Below, piece by piece: positions 9,548-18,540 of a DNA stretch of 60,601 nt. Below the pieces are notes generated by a model. The model was not told where the DNA came from, searched no databases, and worked only from the letters and a program-made list of their open reading frames with translations. Numbering within the stretch: position 1 is the first letter of the stretch; every line of letters begins with the position of its first letter. The stretch is from Acidimicrobiaceae bacterium (GTDB lineage: Bacteria > Actinomycetota > Acidimicrobiia > Acidimicrobiales > RAAP-2), in contig DAHUZE010000024.1 of assembly GCA_027306755.1 (NCBI GenBank), positions 1 to 60,601 on the forward strand, read 5' to 3'. The position numbers and the translations under genes are program-made.

Positions 9548-10510
9548 GTGAAGCGGAGAGTGCCGAGATCGCTCCCGCGTGGCGCGCTCGCCGCTATGGG
9601 TCTTGCCCTTCTAGTGGCCACGGCATCGTGCGGATCCCCTGCGAGCCCCTCAGGGGCGCCTGGTCCGCCTGCTTCCACCGCCGGCCCGACGGGATCGACG
9701 ACGGCAGGGTCCGCGCCCTCCGCCGCCCGGCCGTGCGGCACGTCGCGGCACCCGCCCACCGTGTACCAGCACGTCGTGTGGATTCTCATGGAAAACCGCA
9801 GCTTCAACGAAGTGGTCGGGTCGAGTTCGGCTCCGTACCTTCGTTCGCTGGCTGCCGCATGCGGCTTGGCGACCAATTACAGCGGAGTCGCCCACCCGAG
9901 CCTGCCCAACTACATCGCCCTCACCTCGGGCTCGACGCAGGGCATCTCCAACGACGCTGGCCCGCAGACAGACCCCGTGTCAGCGCCGAGCATCTTCTCG
10001 CTGCTTGGCCCCGGTTGGCGATCGCTGGAGGAAAGCATGCCGGCGAACTGCGCCAGCTCGAGCTCGGGCAACTACGCCGTCAGGCACAACCCTGCGGCGT
10101 ACTACACGTCCGTCGCCAGAGCGTGCGGCCGCCAGGACGTACCTCTCGGTTCGACGCCCGACATCTCGGCGCGCTTCACCCTCATCACGCCCAACCTCTG
10201 CCACGATATGCACAACTGCTCGACGGCGGCTGGCGACAGCTGGTTGGCGAAGGTGGTGCCGCAGATCCTCGACAGCCCGACGTACCGGGCAGGCGCGACC
10301 GCACTGTTCATCACCTGGGACGAGAACGACGCCGGTGGCGAGCGCGTGCCCACCTATGTGGTGGCGCCGTCAGTCGCCCCTGGTACCCGCTCGGCGGTCG
10401 CCTACACCCACTACTCGTTGCTGCGCACGACTGAAGACCTCCTCGGGGTCCGCCCCCTCCTCGGAGCAGCCGCTACCGCGACCAGCATGCGCGCCGCGTT
10501 CAACCTGTAG
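9548..10510 (+). CDS. Secreted lipoprotein phosphoesterase (acid phosphatase/phospholipase C-like)
   Basis: 320 residues starting at GTG. The N-terminus has basic residues, a hydrophobic core (MGLALLVATAS) and a Cys at a lipobox-like site, then a Ser/Pro/Ala-rich linker: an exported, probably lipid-anchored protein. The mature part carries the phosphoesterase-family motif WILMENRSFNEVV, then HPSLPNYIALTSG and the late FITWDENDAGG metal-site segment. These are the landmarks of the acid phosphatase/phospholipase C superfamily (phosphoesterase family PF04185). The likely role is release of phosphate from esters outside the cell; the exact substrate is not determinable. Confidence 0.85.
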   Translation: MKRRVPRSLPRGALAAMGLALLVATASCGSPASPSGAPGPPASTAGPTGSTTAGSAPSAARPCGTSRHPPTVYQHVVWILMENRSFNEVVGSSSAPYLRSLAAACGLATNYSGVAHPSLPNYIALTSGSTQGISNDAGPQTDPVSAPSIFSLLGPGWRSLEESMPANCASSSSGNYAVRHNPAAYYTSVARACGRQDVPLGSTPDISARFTLITPNLCHDMHNCSTAAGDSWLAKVVPQILDSPTYRAGATALFITWDENDAGGERVPTYVVAPSVAPGTRSAVAYTHYSLLRTTEDLLGVRPLLGAAATATSMRAAFNL

Positions 10511-10599
10511 CCCAACGCCCACCCACGGAAAGAGACGCCGTTCCGGTCGACCCGGGTGCGCTGCGCCGGGGCGTGGAGGCAACGGTGGCGGCAATGCCG

Positions 10600-10722
10600 A
10601 CGGTATCGACAATCTCGACGGCTTCTCTGCGTCGACCGGCATCACGGGCAACCTCGCCCGGACGAGGCCGGGACAACGGGTCCTGCGAGATCGGCGCCTA
10701 CGAGTCGCAGCGGGCCTCCTGA
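10600..10722 (+). pseudogene. C-terminal remnant of a parallel beta-helix (choice-of-anchor Q type) surface protein
   Basis: Two frames together spell the typical end of such proteins. Frame 2 gives DRHHGQPRPDEAG (about 10634-10672) and frame 1 gives DNGSCEIGAYESQ ending at TGA 10720-10722. The family signature is of the form DQRG..RP...C-[DE]-IGAYE. Adding one G in the G-run at about 10669-10672 joins the frames. Nothing upstream resembles the rest of a beta-helix, so this looks like a gene end left after deletion. Confidence 0.45.
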
Positions 10723-10820
10723 CCGGACCCGAGGGTCCTGGCGATCCCTGCGCGCCAAGCGCCACCCGAGACCCCACCGGCGGGGTTGCAGGCGCCGCTC
10801 GGCGCGGGTACGACGGGAGC

Positions 10821-11144
10821 GTGCCGGACGGGATCGACCTTACCGAGATGGCGGTGGTGCTCACCGAGTGGCTGAGCCCGGCCACCGGCGTCCAGGAGGA
10901 GGATCGTCGCCATGCCGCCGAGGCCCTCGAGGCGATGGGGCTGCCCGGTGTGGTGCAGGAGCTCCAGCTCGTCCGGCGCATCCTGCGCTTCGGCAACAGC
11001 TTCCACACGATCGCCCGGTTCTTTGCCGACGGCAGCCCCGAACAGCGCTACCTCCTGGAGCTGGTGGACGAGTCGGGCTCAGCCGCCCGACCGGCGGCGA
11101 CGCCTATTGCTTCCGACCGCGCACCGCTGTCGGACCCACGGTGA
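10821..11144 (+). CDS. Small hypothetical protein
   Basis: 107 residues from GTG 10821. It is mostly helical and acidic, with a core from about LTEMAVVLTEWL through LVRRILRFGNSFHTIARFF and a low-complexity tail. No known family was recognised. Its last 41 bases overlap the end of the convergent lipoprotein gene. It could be a real regulator-sized protein or chance coding; codon choice is compatible with its neighbours. Confidence 0.4.
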   Translation: MPDGIDLTEMAVVLTEWLSPATGVQEEDRRHAAEALEAMGLPGVVQELQLVRRILRFGNSFHTIARFFADGSPEQRYLLELVDESGSAARPAATPIASDRAPLSDPR

Positions 11145-11631
11145 ACGCTGTCTTCACCTGGCGACCGTCGGCTTGGATCACGTACCAGTAGCCGCCCACG
11201 TTGAGGAGGGCCTGACCGGTGATCATCCCCGGCTTGCTGTCGCCGATCCACGCGTAGAGGGGGTGCCCGGCGTACGTGACCTGCAGCGTGCCGTCGGGCC
11301 GGCGCACGGTCCCGACGAGGGAGCTCTTCAACCCCTGGCCGACGGTCGGCGCCCCGGTCGTGAGCAGCGGCGGCCACAGCCGCACGCACAGGCCCGTGAC
11401 GCAAGCGCTGGATGTGGGCGTGTCCGGCGTGAAGTCGTAGAGCGTCCGGCCCCCGGGGGTGGCCAGGATGCGGCCAACCGGCGAGGGCTCGCTGGAGAGC
11501 GTCACGCCGGAGGCGGTCGTCGGGGTCACCGAGTAGGACGCCGTTGTGATGCCGCTGGAGCAGGCGCTGAGGGCCAGCGCGCTGAGGGCCAGGCCCAACG
11601 CCGTCACGAGGTGCCGGCGGGCCGGAGTCAC
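11104..11631 (-). CDS. Lipoprotein with secreted-repeat (COG4315-like) domain
   Basis: 175 residues. A lipoprotein signal is clear: basic start, hydrophobic ALGLALSALALSAC, with Cys23 as the likely lipidation site. The mature protein contains two copies of the 'secreted repeat of unknown function' pattern: LYDFTPDTPTSSACVTGLC..WPPLL, and later LYAWIGDSKPGMITGQ...GYWYVI. Such proteins are common in actinobacteria and their function is not established. The ATG overlaps the stop of the upstream gene (ATGA), so they form a two-gene operon. Confidence 0.85.
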   Translation of the reverse strand: MTPARRHLVTALGLALSALALSACSSGITTASYSVTPTTASGVTLSSEPSPVGRILATPGGRTLYDFTPDTPTSSACVTGLCVRLWPPLLTTGAPTVGQGLKSSLVGTVRRPDGTLQVTYAGHPLYAWIGDSKPGMITGQALLNVGGYWYVIQADGRQVKTAFTVGPTAVRGRKQ

Positions 11632-12239
11632 GGGGCGTCGGCCGGGTCCGGAGGTAGGAACGAGAGCGGAAGGTCCGCCAGGCGCACCAGGGTGGAGGAG
11701 ACCCAGCGGGTCAGGTTGTCCACCACGGGCGCGAGCGACGACGGGTCCTCGAGCTGCGCCTCGTCCAACCGGATGGAACCTTCATAGCCGCCTTCGACCG
11801 CCCACCGGGGCCCGAGCGCCTCGGCATCGTTGCGGTCGGCGGCGGGATCGGGGCGGACCTCTTCTACGGTGATCGCCGTGCGCACGAGGGGCTCGGGACC
11901 GAGCGCCGGGCCCGTTGCCGGAAGGACGGCTCCTACGCGTTCCACAGACGGGGCTACCGCCAGGCGCTGGATGCGCATCGCCACCTCCACCACGGCTTCG
12001 GGCAGCTCGGCTGGCGTCTCGCCCATGGACCAACTGCGGTACGCGGTCTGGCTCCAGGTCGGCCAGTCGATCGACAGGTCCACCCGCACCCGTGGCGGTT
12101 GGTCCTCGCCGGGCAGGCTGTAGCTCGTCTCCCAGGACACGTCGCCCAAAAAGACGTCCACCTGGAAGCGTTCCTCCACGGCCTGGCGTTCGAGAAGGGC
12201 CCGGTCGAAGGAGTCCTGGACGGCGGCGATGAGGTCCAT
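11628..12239 (-). CDS. Hypothetical protein, cotranscribed with the lipoprotein
   Basis: 203 residues from ATG at 12239; a GTG at 12245 in frame is the alternative. The frame stays open further upstream, but that part runs into the VOC promoter and was rejected. The protein is acidic, with alternating beta-strand-like segments (VDVFLGDVSWETSYSLPG, RVRVDLSIDWPTWSQTAY) and no signal peptide. I do not recognise the family. The 4-base overlap with the downstream lipoprotein suggests a shared role. Confidence 0.6.
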   Translation of the reverse strand: MDLIAAVQDSFDRALLERQAVEERFQVDVFLGDVSWETSYSLPGEDQPPRVRVDLSIDWPTWSQTAYRSWSMGETPAELPEAVVEVAMRIQRLAVAPSVERVGAVLPATGPALGPEPLVRTAITVEEVRPDPAADRNDAEALGPRWAVEGGYEGSIRLDEAQLEDPSSLAPVVDNLTRWVSSTLVRLADLPLSFLPPDPADAP

Positions 12240-12268
12240 GAGCACGTGGTCGAGCACGGCGGTCGAGG

Positions 12269-12323
12269 CTAGTGGCGCCCCGGGCCGGCGGTGACCGGCC
12301 GGTGACCGGCCGGGCGCCACTAG
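12269..12323. repeat. Perfect 12-bp inverted repeat between divergent genes
   Basis: CTAGTGGCGCCC (12269-12280) and its exact reverse complement GGGCGCCACTAG (12312-12323) flank 31 bases that contain GGTGACCGGCC twice. The element sits between the divergent starts at 12239 and 12375, so a terminator role is unlikely. A regulator-binding site or cruciform is more plausible. Confidence 0.7.
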
Positions 12324-12374
12324 CCGGGCCGGCGCGTGCGTCGACCCTTGCCGAGCGCCGGTATCGTCCCCACC

Positions 12375-12854
12375 ATGGCGTCGATCGAGATCAAAGACCT
12401 GGGGCACGTCGTGCTCTATGTCCGAAACCTGGAGCGGTCGGCCGCCTTCTACCGGGACGTGCTGGGGTTCCGCCAGATCATGCCCACGCCGGGAGGCGAA
12501 GCGGACGTTCGGTTCCCGGCCGCAGCCTTCTCGTCGGCTTCGGGACGGACCCATCACGAGCTACTGCTGATCGAGGTGGGAGAGGACGCCCAGCCCCAGC
12601 CTCAGGGCCGGAGGGTGGGGCTCTACCACTTCGGCCTCAAGATCGGGGACAGCGACGACCAGCTGCGCCAGCCGCTGGCCCGGCTGGGCGAGGCGGCAGT
12701 GGTGGTCGCCGGGGCCAGCGATCATACGGTCACCCACAGCCTGTACATCCTGGACCCCGACGGCAACGAGATCGAGCTGTACATCGACGTCCCGGGCGTG
12801 GACTGGTCCGATCCAACCCTCATCGCCAGCCCGGTGCGCCCCCTGCGCCTCTGA
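12375..12854 (+). CDS. VOC-family (glyoxalase/extradiol dioxygenase-like) metalloprotein
   Basis: 159 residues forming two beta-alpha-beta-beta-beta modules. A plausible divalent-metal triad is present: His11 (LGHVVLYV), His85 (LYHFGLKI) and Glu134 (NEIELYID). The LERSAAFYRDVLGF helix and the YILDPDGNEIEL ending are hallmarks of CatE/glyoxalase-like VOC proteins. The substrate may be an aromatic diol or a thiol adduct and cannot be read from sequence. Its stop overlaps the start of the next gene by one base. Confidence 0.85.
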   Translation: MASIEIKDLGHVVLYVRNLERSAAFYRDVLGFRQIMPTPGGEADVRFPAAAFSSASGRTHHELLLIEVGEDAQPQPQGRRVGLYHFGLKIGDSDDQLRQPLARLGEAAVVVAGASDHTVTHSLYILDPDGNEIELYIDVPGVDWSDPTLIASPVRPLRL

Positions 12855-13720
12855 TGCGTGCAGAGCCGAACCCCTGGCTGGCGCGGCGGGTGATCGCCTA
12901 TGCCCACCAGGGGGGGGCTCACGAGTGGCCGTCGTCCACGCTCCTCGCCATCCGCAGGGCGCTCCAGGCTGGGGCGACGGCGATCGAGCTGGATGTGCAC
13001 GCCACCGCCGACGGCGAGCTGGTGGTCTGCCATGACGCCACGGTGGACCGGACGACCAACGGGCAGGGTGCTATCGCCGAGCACACGCTGGCCGAGCTCC
13101 AGGCGCTGGACAACGCCTACTGGTTCGTTCCCGGGAGCGACGTCGCTCCCGGGCTGCCGCCCGAGTCCTACCCCTGGCGCGGCCGGGCGCCCGAAGACCC
13201 TGAGCTCCGCATCGCCTCCCTGCGAGAGGTGCTCGAGACCTTCCCAGGCGTCGTGCTCAACTTGGACATCAAGCAGACTGGGCCCGCGGTCGCACCCTAC
13301 GAGGAGACGTTGGCCAGGCTGCTTGCCGAGTACGAGCGACGCGAGGACGTGATCGTCGCCTCCTTCTTGGATCTGGCGACCCAGCGGTTCTCTGCCGTGG
13401 CGCCCCGCATCGGCACCTCCGCCGGGACCCTGGCGACGGCGGCCTTCTGGCGGGCGGTCCAGGACGGCGCGCAGCCGCCGCCCGTCCAGTCCGTGGCCTT
13501 CCAGGTGCCTGAGCGCTTCGGCGACGCCGTGGTGGTGGACGAGCGCTTCGTTGGCGCGGCCCACCGTGCCGGCGCCGCCGTGCACGTCTGGACGGTCGAC
13601 GACGTTGAGGCCATCGGGCGCCTGGTCGAGCTGGGGGTCGACGGTGTGATCACCAACGTGCCGTCCGCGCTGGCTTCGCTCCTCGCTTCCCGCGGGGTCG
13701 CCTGGGTGCCCGGCAGCTGA
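12854..13720 (+). CDS. Glycerophosphodiester phosphodiesterase
   Basis: 288 residues with a GDPD TIM-barrel pattern. The N-terminal site reads AHQGGAHEWPSSTLLAI, where most relatives have HRG; the first His is kept and the following Arg is Gln. ELDVHATADGELVVCHD supplies the metal-binding Glu and Asp and the second catalytic His, and the C-terminal VWTVDD...GVDGVITNVP run is typical. It should split glycerophosphodiesters into glycerol 3-phosphate and an alcohol. There is no signal peptide, so it probably acts in the cytoplasm. Confidence 0.88.
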   Translation: MRAEPNPWLARRVIAYAHQGGAHEWPSSTLLAIRRALQAGATAIELDVHATADGELVVCHDATVDRTTNGQGAIAEHTLAELQALDNAYWFVPGSDVAPGLPPESYPWRGRAPEDPELRIASLREVLETFPGVVLNLDIKQTGPAVAPYEETLARLLAEYERREDVIVASFLDLATQRFSAVAPRIGTSAGTLATAAFWRAVQDGAQPPPVQSVAFQVPERFGDAVVVDERFVGAAHRAGAAVHVWTVDDVEAIGRLVELGVDGVITNVPSALASLLASRGVAWVPGS

Positions 13721-13791
13721 GCTCCGGGCTCAGCTGTGCGCGCGATCCGGACGCGGCCACCCGGGCATCTGTCGTGCTGGCGACGCTGCTG

Positions 13792-13875
13792 TCAGCCGCG
13801 ACCGCAGTTCGGCTTCTTGCCGTGGTTGGCCTTCTTCTTCGACCGCAGCTTGCGTTTCACCGTCCGCTTCGACAC
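13792..13875 (-). CDS. Small ribosomal protein bL37-like, 27 residues
   Basis: A GTG-initiated frame of 27 codons gives VSKRTVKRKLRS..., then KKKANHGKKPNC and GRG. It is extremely basic, and the ANHGK[KR]PN core matches the tiny actinobacterial 50S protein bL37, normally 24 residues. The C-terminal CGRG is an extension compared with the usual ending. It lies alone on the minus strand between the phosphodiesterase and DUF192 genes. Confidence 0.75.
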   Translation of the reverse strand: MSKRTVKRKLRSKKKANHGKKPNCGRG

Positions 13876-13917
13876 GGCCGGAGATAGTAGCGGACGGCGG
13901 AGTAGGTTCGCGCAGCG

Positions 13918-14259
13918 ATGAAGACCGTGTGGCTGCTTCGGGGGGGCGACGTGCTGGCGTCGGCGGAGGTGGCCGAATCCCTGCTCGACCGGGCGAAGGG
14001 CCTCCTCGGCCACAGCCGTTATGACGGCGCGCTGCTGGTCATGCGGACCCGGTCGGTCCACTCGGCCGGGATGCGGTTCCCGATGGACGTGGCATTCCTG
14101 GACGCCACCATGACCGTGGTGGCGGTCACCAGGCTGCGACCGTGGAGCGTGGTGATGCCCCGGCGGGGGTGCCGGCACGTGCTCGAGGCGCAGGCCGGCT
14201 CCTTCGAGCGGTGGCGGCTCCTCCCGGGCGATCAGATCGAGATCCGAGACCCCACGTGA
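13918..14259 (+). CDS. DUF192 family protein
   Basis: 113 residues. The conserved core runs LLDRAKGLLGHSRYDGALL, then VHSAGMRFPMDVAFLDATMTVV and VLEAQAGSFERWRLLPGD, which identifies DUF192. Many relatives have a secretion signal; this one does not and is likely cytoplasmic. Function is unknown. Its stop overlaps the GTG of rsmI (GTGA), which places it in the translation operon. Confidence 0.88.
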   Translation: MKTVWLLRGGDVLASAEVAESLLDRAKGLLGHSRYDGALLVMRTRSVHSAGMRFPMDVAFLDATMTVVAVTRLRPWSVVMPRRGCRHVLEAQAGSFERWRLLPGDQIEIRDPT

Positions 14260-15131
14260 GCGAGGAGGGGGGCGCCGTCGTCCTGGTCGCCACCCCGATC
14301 GGCAACCTGGGTGACCTCTCGCCGCGGGCCGTGGAAGTGCTGGGCACGGCTGACCTGGTGTGCTGCGAGGACACGCGCCGCACCAGGGTGCTGCTGAGCG
14401 CCGCGGGCATCGGTGGCCGCGGCCGGCTCCGGTCGCTCCACGCCCACAATGAGGCTCAGCGGGCGGATGAGGTGCTCGCCGCCGTGGCGGCCGGGCGCAC
14501 GGTTGCGGTGGTGAGCGACGCCGGCATGCCCGCCGTCTCGGACCCCGGGGGGCGGCTGGTTGCCGCGGCGGCTGCGGCCGGCCACCGGGTCACCGTGGTC
14601 CCGGGACCGTCCGCCGTCCTTGCCGCGTTGGTGGTAAGCGGTCTTCCGGCTGACCGCTTCTGCATGGAGGGCTTCCTCCCTCGCAAGGGAGAATCCCGTC
14701 GCCGGCGCCTGGAGGCCCTGGTGCGCGACGAGCGGACCACGGTGCTTCTCGAGGCCCCGCCCCGGCTGTCCGGGACCCTGGAGGACCTGGCGGCACAGGC
14801 GCCGGACCGCCAGGTGGCCGTCTGCCGGGAGCTCACCAAGGTGCACGAGGAGATCTGGCGGGGGACGGCGCAGGAGGCCGCGGGCGCCTTTGGGGGCCGG
14901 CAGGTCCGTGGCGAGGTGGTGCGGGTGGTGGGGGGCTGCCCATCGGGCTCCGGCGCGGCGCCAGAACCCGATGATGGTGCCGTGGCCGCCGCGGCGGCCG
15001 CTCGCGTGGCGCGGGGCGATTCGGCCCGCGACGCAGCCATCGCGGTGGCGGGTGAGCTGGGCGTTAGCCGGCGGCGTGCCTACGGCGCGGCCGTCGATGC
15101 ACGGCGGGCGCGGGGAAGGCCTGCGGGCTGA
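14256..15131 (+). CDS. rsmI: 16S rRNA 2'-O-ribose C1402 methyltransferase RsmI
   Basis: 291 residues from GTG 14256. The tetrapyrrole-methylase fold of RsmI is clear: VLVATPIGNLGDLSPRA near the start, CCEDTRRTRVLL, then VVSDAGMPAVSDPG and VPGPSAVLAALVVSGLP. RsmI methylates C1402 in the decoding centre using S-adenosylmethionine. The upstream in-frame ATG at 14142 lies inside the DUF192 gene and is rejected. The last 60 or so residues are Ala/Arg-rich and less conserved. Confidence 0.95.
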   Translation: MSEEGGAVVLVATPIGNLGDLSPRAVEVLGTADLVCCEDTRRTRVLLSAAGIGGRGRLRSLHAHNEAQRADEVLAAVAAGRTVAVVSDAGMPAVSDPGGRLVAAAAAAGHRVTVVPGPSAVLAALVVSGLPADRFCMEGFLPRKGESRRRRLEALVRDERTTVLLEAPPRLSGTLEDLAAQAPDRQVAVCRELTKVHEEIWRGTAQEAAGAFGGRQVRGEVVRVVGGCPSGSGAAPEPDDGAVAAAAAARVARGDSARDAAIAVAGELGVSRRRAYGAAVDARRARGRPAG

Positions 15132-15150
15132 CCCCGGTACGCTACGGCCG

Positions 15151-16695
15151 GTGCCCCGCTTCTACATCACGACGCCCATCTACTACGTGAACGACGCGCC
15201 GCACGTGGGCACCGCCTACTCGACGGTGAATGCGGACGCCATCGCCCGGTGGCACCGCCTATGCGGGGACGAAGTCTTCTTCCTCACCGGCACCGACGAG
15301 CACGGGGCGAAGATGGCAGAGGCGGCGGCCGAGCATGACATGACGCCGCAAGGGTGGGCCGACACGGTGGTGCAGAGGTTCCAGGATGCCTGGCGGGCAC
15401 TGGACATCGCCAACGACGATTTCATCCGCACCACCGAACCCCGGCACCATGCCACGGTGCAGGCCTTCTTGCAGCGGATCTACGACAACGGTTACATCCG
15501 GCTCGACACCTACCGCGGCCTGTACTGCATCTCGTGCGAGGACTATTACACCTCCGACCAGCTGGTCGATGGGAAGTGTCCGGTCCACGGCCGGCCGCTG
15601 GTGGAGATGGACGAGGAGAACTACTTCTTCGAGCTGTCCAGGTTCGAGGACCGCCTGCTCGAGTGGTACGAGGCGCAGCCCGAGGCCGTGCGGCCCGCCA
15701 CCAAGCGCAACGAGGCCCTCAGCTTCATCCGGGGAGGGCTGCGGGACATCTCCATCACCCGCACCTCACTTCGCTGGGGCGTGCAGGTCCCGTGGGACCC
15801 CGATCACGTCTTCTACGTCTGGTACGACGCCCTGATCAACTACCTGACCGCCATCGGGTACGGACGCGACGAGGAGCGCTTTGCGGCGTGGTGGCCAGCC
15901 GTCCACCACCTCATCGGCAAGGAGATCATCCGCTTCCACTGCGTGTGGTGGCCGGCCATGTGCATGGCCGCCGGCGTGGACCCACCGGCCAACGTGTTCG
16001 TCCACGGCTGGTTGCTGATGGGTGGCCAGAAGTTGTCCAAGTCCCTGCTGCGCACCGAATCGGGCGAGGCGGCGGCCCGCCTCACCGACATCGCTCCCCA
16101 GGCGCTGGTGGCGGACTTCGGGGTGGACGCCACCCGGTACCACTTGCTGCGAGACGTCCCCCTGGGGGCAGACGGGGACTTCTCCTACGACGGCATCGTG
16201 TCGCGGTATAACGCGGACCTGGCCAACAATCTGGGGAACCTTCTTGCCCGCGTGGCCACCGTTGTAGGTTCCAAGTGCAGCGGCGCAGGCCCGCGGCCCG
16301 ACCCGCACAGCGAGCTCGGCCAGCTGGCGGCAGCGGTGGTAGAAGAGGCGCGCGCCGCATGGGAGCGGATGGCGCCGCACGAAGCGCTCGAAGCGACCTG
16401 GCACCTCATCGGCCGGGCCAATGCCGCGCTGGAGGCGGCCGAGCCGTGGAAGGCCGATCCCGGGCCGGCCGTGGACGCCGTGCTGGGGGACGCCTTGGAA
16501 GCGCTGCGCATCGTGAGCCTCCTCGTCTCACCGGCCATGCCGTCCACGGCGTCCGAGATCTGGCGGCGCATCGGCTTGAAGGGCGATCCGGCCGACTGCC
16601 GCGTGCCCGACGACGCCGCCTGGGGCGGCTATCCCGGGGGCGTGACGGTGGAAAAGGGTGCTCCCCTGTTCCCACGCCGGCAGGCCGGGGGGTGA
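15151..16695 (+). CDS. metG: Methionyl-tRNA synthetase
   Basis: 514 residues from GTG 15151. The class I signature is HVGTAY, and the KMSKS loop reads KLSKS near residue 295. One zinc knuckle (CISCEDYYTSDQL...CPVHGR) is present. The C-terminal anticodon-binding helical domain is complete, and there is no extra tRNA-binding domain, as in shorter actinobacterial enzymes. It charges tRNA-Met for initiation and elongation. The next gene starts within its stop codon. Confidence 0.96.
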   Translation: MPRFYITTPIYYVNDAPHVGTAYSTVNADAIARWHRLCGDEVFFLTGTDEHGAKMAEAAAEHDMTPQGWADTVVQRFQDAWRALDIANDDFIRTTEPRHHATVQAFLQRIYDNGYIRLDTYRGLYCISCEDYYTSDQLVDGKCPVHGRPLVEMDEENYFFELSRFEDRLLEWYEAQPEAVRPATKRNEALSFIRGGLRDISITRTSLRWGVQVPWDPDHVFYVWYDALINYLTAIGYGRDEERFAAWWPAVHHLIGKEIIRFHCVWWPAMCMAAGVDPPANVFVHGWLLMGGQKLSKSLLRTESGEAAARLTDIAPQALVADFGVDATRYHLLRDVPLGADGDFSYDGIVSRYNADLANNLGNLLARVATVVGSKCSGAGPRPDPHSELGQLAAAVVEEARAAWERMAPHEALEATWHLIGRANAALEAAEPWKADPGPAVDAVLGDALEALRIVSLLVSPAMPSTASEIWRRIGLKGDPADCRVPDDAAWGGYPGGVTVEKGAPLFPRRQAGG

Positions 16696-17651
16696 CGTCC
16701 GGGATGCAGCGCCCCGGAGTGCAAGATGGGGACGACCGTCCCGACGGGCGCACCGGTGAGAACGGGTCGACGGACCTGGAGGGGGGGCGGGACCTCCCGG
16801 GCTGGGTCGACTCCCACTCGCACCTCCAGGAGGCGTACCTGACGGGCGAGCGGGGCCCCGGTCCGGTGGAGGGAGCCGACGAGCACGCGCTGCTGGCGAC
16901 GACCCTCGGGCGGGCCGCCGCTGCTGGCGTGACCCGTGTGGTGTGTGTCGGCACCGGGGCGGCCACGTCCGCCGCGGCCCTGGCACTGGCCGGCGAGGAC
17001 GCCGCCGGGCGGCTGGCTCCGGGGGCACCGGCGCTGTGGGCTACCGGCGGCCTGCACCCGCACGACGCCATCGAGGGAACGGCCGCAGTGCTCGATCTCT
17101 TGGAGCAGGCCCTGGGCGCGGGGGCCGCGGTGAGCGCCGGCGGGAGGCTGGTGGCCGTGGGCGAGTGCGGGCTGGACTACCACTACGACCACTCGCCTCG
17201 AGCAGTGCAGCGCCAGGCCTTTGCCGAGCAGGTCGCGTTCGCCAACCGCCACGGTTTGGCCTTGGTGATCCACGCCCGGGACGCCTGGGACGACCTCTTC
17301 GACGTGCTCGGCGCCGAGGGCGTGCCTGAGCGGACGATCCTGCACTGCTTCACGGGCGGCCCGGCCGAGGCTCGCCGGTGCCTGGACGTCGGGATGTTCG
17401 TCTCGTTCAGCGGCATCGTCACCTTCAGGAGCGCGGACGACGTTCGCGAGGCGGCTGCGCTCGTGCCGCTCGACCGCATGCTGGTGGAGACCGACAGTCC
17501 GTTCCTTGCGCCTGCTCCGCACCGCGGCAAGGCCAACGAGCCGGCGTACGTCACCGTGGTGGGTGCGACTGTAGCGTCGGTGAAGCACGTGACCCCCGAG
17601 GATGTGGCCCGAGCCACGGCCCGGGCCGCCAGCGCCGCCTTCGGGCTGTGA
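16692..17651 (+). CDS. tatD: TatD-family metal-dependent hydrolase/DNase
   Basis: GTG 16692 overlaps the metG stop (GTGA), matching neighbouring coupled genes; ATG 16704 in frame is the alternative. After about 35 unconserved residues the TIM-barrel begins with WVDSHSHL (first metal site). GGLHPHDA, VGECGLDYHYD, LVIHARDA, ILHCFTGG and LVETDSPFLAP follow in family order. TatD proteins are 3'-5' exonucleases or deoxyribonucleases. The order metG-tatD-ksgA-ispE is classic for actinobacteria. Confidence 0.92.
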   Translation: MTSGMQRPGVQDGDDRPDGRTGENGSTDLEGGRDLPGWVDSHSHLQEAYLTGERGPGPVEGADEHALLATTLGRAAAAGVTRVVCVGTGAATSAAALALAGEDAAGRLAPGAPALWATGGLHPHDAIEGTAAVLDLLEQALGAGAAVSAGGRLVAVGECGLDYHYDHSPRAVQRQAFAEQVAFANRHGLALVIHARDAWDDLFDVLGAEGVPERTILHCFTGGPAEARRCLDVGMFVSFSGIVTFRSADDVREAAALVPLDRMLVETDSPFLAPAPHRGKANEPAYVTVVGATVASVKHVTPEDVARATARAASAAFGL

Positions 17652-18540
17652 TGCCAGCGCCGGCCGGGGCGCCTGATGCCGGTCCGGGCCGCCTTCTCGG
17701 CGCGGCTGATATCGGGCGTTTGCTGGCCGATCACGGGGTGCGCCCCAGCCGGGCGCTGGGACAGAACTTCGTGGCCGATCCGAACACGGTGCGCCGGATC
17801 GTCCGCCTCGCCGGCGTGGGAACCGGCTCCCGAGTGGTCGAGATCGGCGCCGGCTTGGGGTCCTTGACGCTGGCCCTGGCGCAGGCAGGGGCAACGGTGC
17901 TGGCGGTTGAGGTCGACCGCCATCTCGTGCCCGTCCTGCGGTCGGTGGTGGCCGGAGCCCCGGGCGTGACCGTCGTTGAGGCCGACGCCCGCCACCTGGA
18001 CTGGTCCGCGATGGCGGCCCTGGCCTCGCCCGGCGCCCCCTGGCAGTTGGTGGCCAACCTCCCCTACAACGTGGCCACGCCATTGGTCATCAACCTGCTC
18101 GAGTCGGCCGCTCAGCTGCGGTCTCTCTTCGTCATGGTCCAGCGGGCGGTGGGCGAGCGGATGGCCGCCTCGCCGGGCCAGAAGGCCTACGGCGCGGTGT
18201 CGGTGAAGGTGGCCTACTGGGCCCGGGCGACCGTGGTCGGGACGGTCCCCCCCACCGTGTTCGTGCCCAGACCGGCGGTGGACTCGGCCTTGGTGCGCAT
18301 CGACCGCCTTGACACCCCGGCGGTTCCGGCTTCGACGGTGTCCTATGCCCGCCTGTGCGCGGTTGTGGGAGCCGGGTTCGGCCAGCGCCGCAAGATGCTG
18401 CGCCGGGCCTTGGCCGGGGTAGTGCCGGCGGAGGCGTTCGCCGCTGCCGCGGTCGACGCGTCGGCGCGCGCGGAGGACCTGGACGTAGCCACCTGGGGGC
18501 GGCTGGCCAGCTGTGCCCCGGGTGATCCCGAGGGGCAAGC

